Shown in pieces: positions 62,742 through 64,000 of a stretch of 64,000 bases of DNA (positions are counted from its first letter, which is position 1; each line of letters starts with the position of its first letter). The DNA comes from VXNE01 sp965261535. GTDB taxonomy: Bacteria > Pseudomonadota > Gammaproteobacteria > Pseudomonadales > Azotimanducaceae. Location of the stretch: the NCBI GenBank assembly GCA_965261535.1, contig OZ253469.1, positions 2,480,001-2,544,000 on the forward strand, read 5' to 3'. The position numbers and the translations under genes are program-made. The notes under the pieces were generated by a model. It saw only the letters and a program-made list of their open reading frames with translations. It searched no databases and was not told the DNA's origin.

Positions 62742-63998
62742 ATGCGTACCGTATTGTCCTGGGATGACTACCAAGACGACGTGGGCGTCGTGGGTGGTCT
62801 TGTCGTAGAGAAAACCGGCGAGACTGACCGCGACGACGCGCTCGACGCGCGGATCGAAGCAGCGGAACAGCTACAGTCCCGCGCCGCCACGCCGATGCCT
62901 GAACCGAGCGTCGTCGACGAGACGGCGGCCGGGATCGCGAGCGAGGTAGTCGATGGAGTAGCAAGCGGGGTAGACCACCGCGACCGCGTCACGGTGGATC
63001 AGAAAGCCATGATCAACTGCCGAGCCGATCTCAATCAGCTTGTGCCGTTCAAGTACGCCTGGGCATGGCAGAAGTATCTCGACGCGTGCGCGAACCACTG
63101 GATGCCGCAAGAGGTCAACATGAATGCGGACATCATGCTGTGGAAATCCGAAAACGGGCTGACCGAAGATGAGCGCCTGATCATCAAACGCAGCCTCGGT
63201 TTCTTCTCCACCGCGGACTCACTGGTGGCGAACAACCTGGTCCTCGCCATCTACCGCCTGATCACCAATCCCGAATGCCGCCAGTACATTTTGCGCCAGG
63301 CGTTCGAAGAGGCGATTCATACGCACGCCTACCAGTACTGCATCGAGTCTCTCGGCATGGACGAGGGCGAAATCTTCAACATGTATCACGAGGTCGACTC
63401 GGTCGCCGCCAAGGCTTCCTGGGCGCTCATGTACACGCAGGAGCTCAGCGATCCGACCTTTCACACAGGCACCCCGGGTGACGACAAGACACTGCTGAAG
63501 AACCTCATCGCCTACTACTGCGTACTCGAAGGCATCTTTTTCTACTGCGGTTTCACGCAGATTCTGTCCATGGGACGGCGCAACAAGATGACCGGCACTT
63601 CCGAGCAGTTCCAGTACATCCTGAGAGACGAATCCATGCATGTGAACTTCGGCATCGATGTGGTGAATCAGATCAAGTTTGAGAACCCGCATCTGTGGGA
63701 CGAGGGCATGCAGACGCTGGCGAGGGAAATGATCCTTGAAGGCACGGAACTCGAGATCCAGTACGCCCGGGACACGATGCCGCGCGGCGTGCTCGGCATG
63801 AACGCCAACATGATGGCCGACTACCTGCGATTCATCGCCAATCGCCGACTCGTCCAGATCGGTCTTGATGAGCATTTCCCGGGGGTGAAGAACCCGTTCC
63901 CCTGGATGTCCGAAATCATGGACCTCAAGAAAGAGAAGAACTTCTTCGAGACGCGCGTGACGGAGTACCAGACGGGCGGAGCGTTGAGCTGGAGTTGA
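62742..63998 (+). CDS. nrdB: Class Ia ribonucleotide reductase small subunit
   Basis: 418 residues with GAGAGGAAAG before the ATG. Iron ligands are in STADSLVANNLVLAIYR, FEEAIHTHAYQYCIES (with the candidate radical Tyr), VLEGIFFYCGFTQ and ILRDESMHVNFG. The 60-residue N-terminal acidic extension (DDALDARIEAAEQLQSRAAT) is longer than in E. coli and is seen in some proteobacterial NrdB. The C-terminus TEYQTGGALSWS would dock in NrdA. Stop TGA near the window end. Confidence 0.96.
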   Translation: MRTVLSWDDYQDDVGVVGGLVVEKTGETDRDDALDARIEAAEQLQSRAATPMPEPSVVDETAAGIASEVVDGVASGVDHRDRVTVDQKAMINCRADLNQLVPFKYAWAWQKYLDACANHWMPQEVNMNADIMLWKSENGLTEDERLIIKRSLGFFSTADSLVANNLVLAIYRLITNPECRQYILRQAFEEAIHTHAYQYCIESLGMDEGEIFNMYHEVDSVAAKASWALMYTQELSDPTFHTGTPGDDKTLLKNLIAYYCVLEGIFFYCGFTQILSMGRRNKMTGTSEQFQYILRDESMHVNFGIDVVNQIKFENPHLWDEGMQTLAREMILEGTELEIQYARDTMPRGVLGMNANMMADYLRFIANRRLVQIGLDEHFPGVKNPFPWMSEIMDLKKEKNFFETRVTEYQTGGALSWS

Positions 63999-64000
63999 CG

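Overview
The window is a GC-rich bacterial chromosome segment, most likely from a gammaproteobacterium. Lineage pointers are an RNase T gene (rnt), a class Ia ribonucleotide reductase large subunit with two ATP-cones beside nrdB, an exported Pcm, and a CCA-encoding tRNA-Asn. The housekeeping frame (tRNA-Asn, argG, rnt, pcm, glpK, nrdA, nrdB) is intact. Between these genes lie catabolic genes and a dense set of mobile and anti-phage modules, several of them decayed.

Layout. 1-1.7 kb: end of a flavin-dependent oxidoreductase, a VOC protein, a lipoprotein and tRNA-Asn. 1.7-8.2 kb: a decayed island bounded by the tRNA-Asn 3' end and an imperfect 30-nt copy of it, holding hipBA with an operator array, transposase relics and broken genes. 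8.3-14.8 kb: a Cys-rich membrane protein, a three-gene McrBC-like operon (unknown protein, McrB-type AAA+ ATPase, PD-(D/E)XK nuclease), and a convergent SPPF-type DNA methyltransferase with a small ribbon-helix-helix protein. 15-27.7 kb: small-molecule catabolism (Nudix, metallo-beta-lactamase fold, Gfo/Idh/MocA, two PhyH-type dioxygenases, amidohydrolase, HpcH/HpaI aldolase, LLM oxidoreductase), broken by an unrecognised overlapping three-gene operon and a junction of two truncated genes. 27.3-36 kb: DUF805, a HExxH peptidase, MAPEG, a compact ubiquitin-like conjugation operon (Ubl, E2-like, JAB-E1 fusion, XRE regulator), a frameshifted papain/C39-like peptidase and an amber-interrupted sulfatase. 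36.7-49.7 kb: a complete type 1 BREX operon (brxA-brxB-brxC-pglX-pglZ-brxL). 49.9-58.1 kb: argG, rnt, then an AT-richer insertion between a pcm 3'-end remnant and intact pcm, carrying a broken AbiE toxin-antitoxin and an intact restriction-modification pair, followed by glpK. 58.5-64 kb: nrdA with a 382-residue LAGLIDADG intein, then nrdB.

The window is effectively a defence archipelago: HipBA, McrBC-like plus methyltransferase, Ubl conjugation, BREX, AbiE and type II R-M within about 55 kb. The most interesting pieces are the Ubl operon (Ubl without a C-terminal GG and an E2-like protein whose only cysteine is near its N-terminus), the nrdA intein with glycine at the +1 position, the use of the pcm 3' end as an insertion site, and the unrecognised operon at 21.3-22.8 kb. 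All family assignments come from reading motifs by eye; no database search was run.
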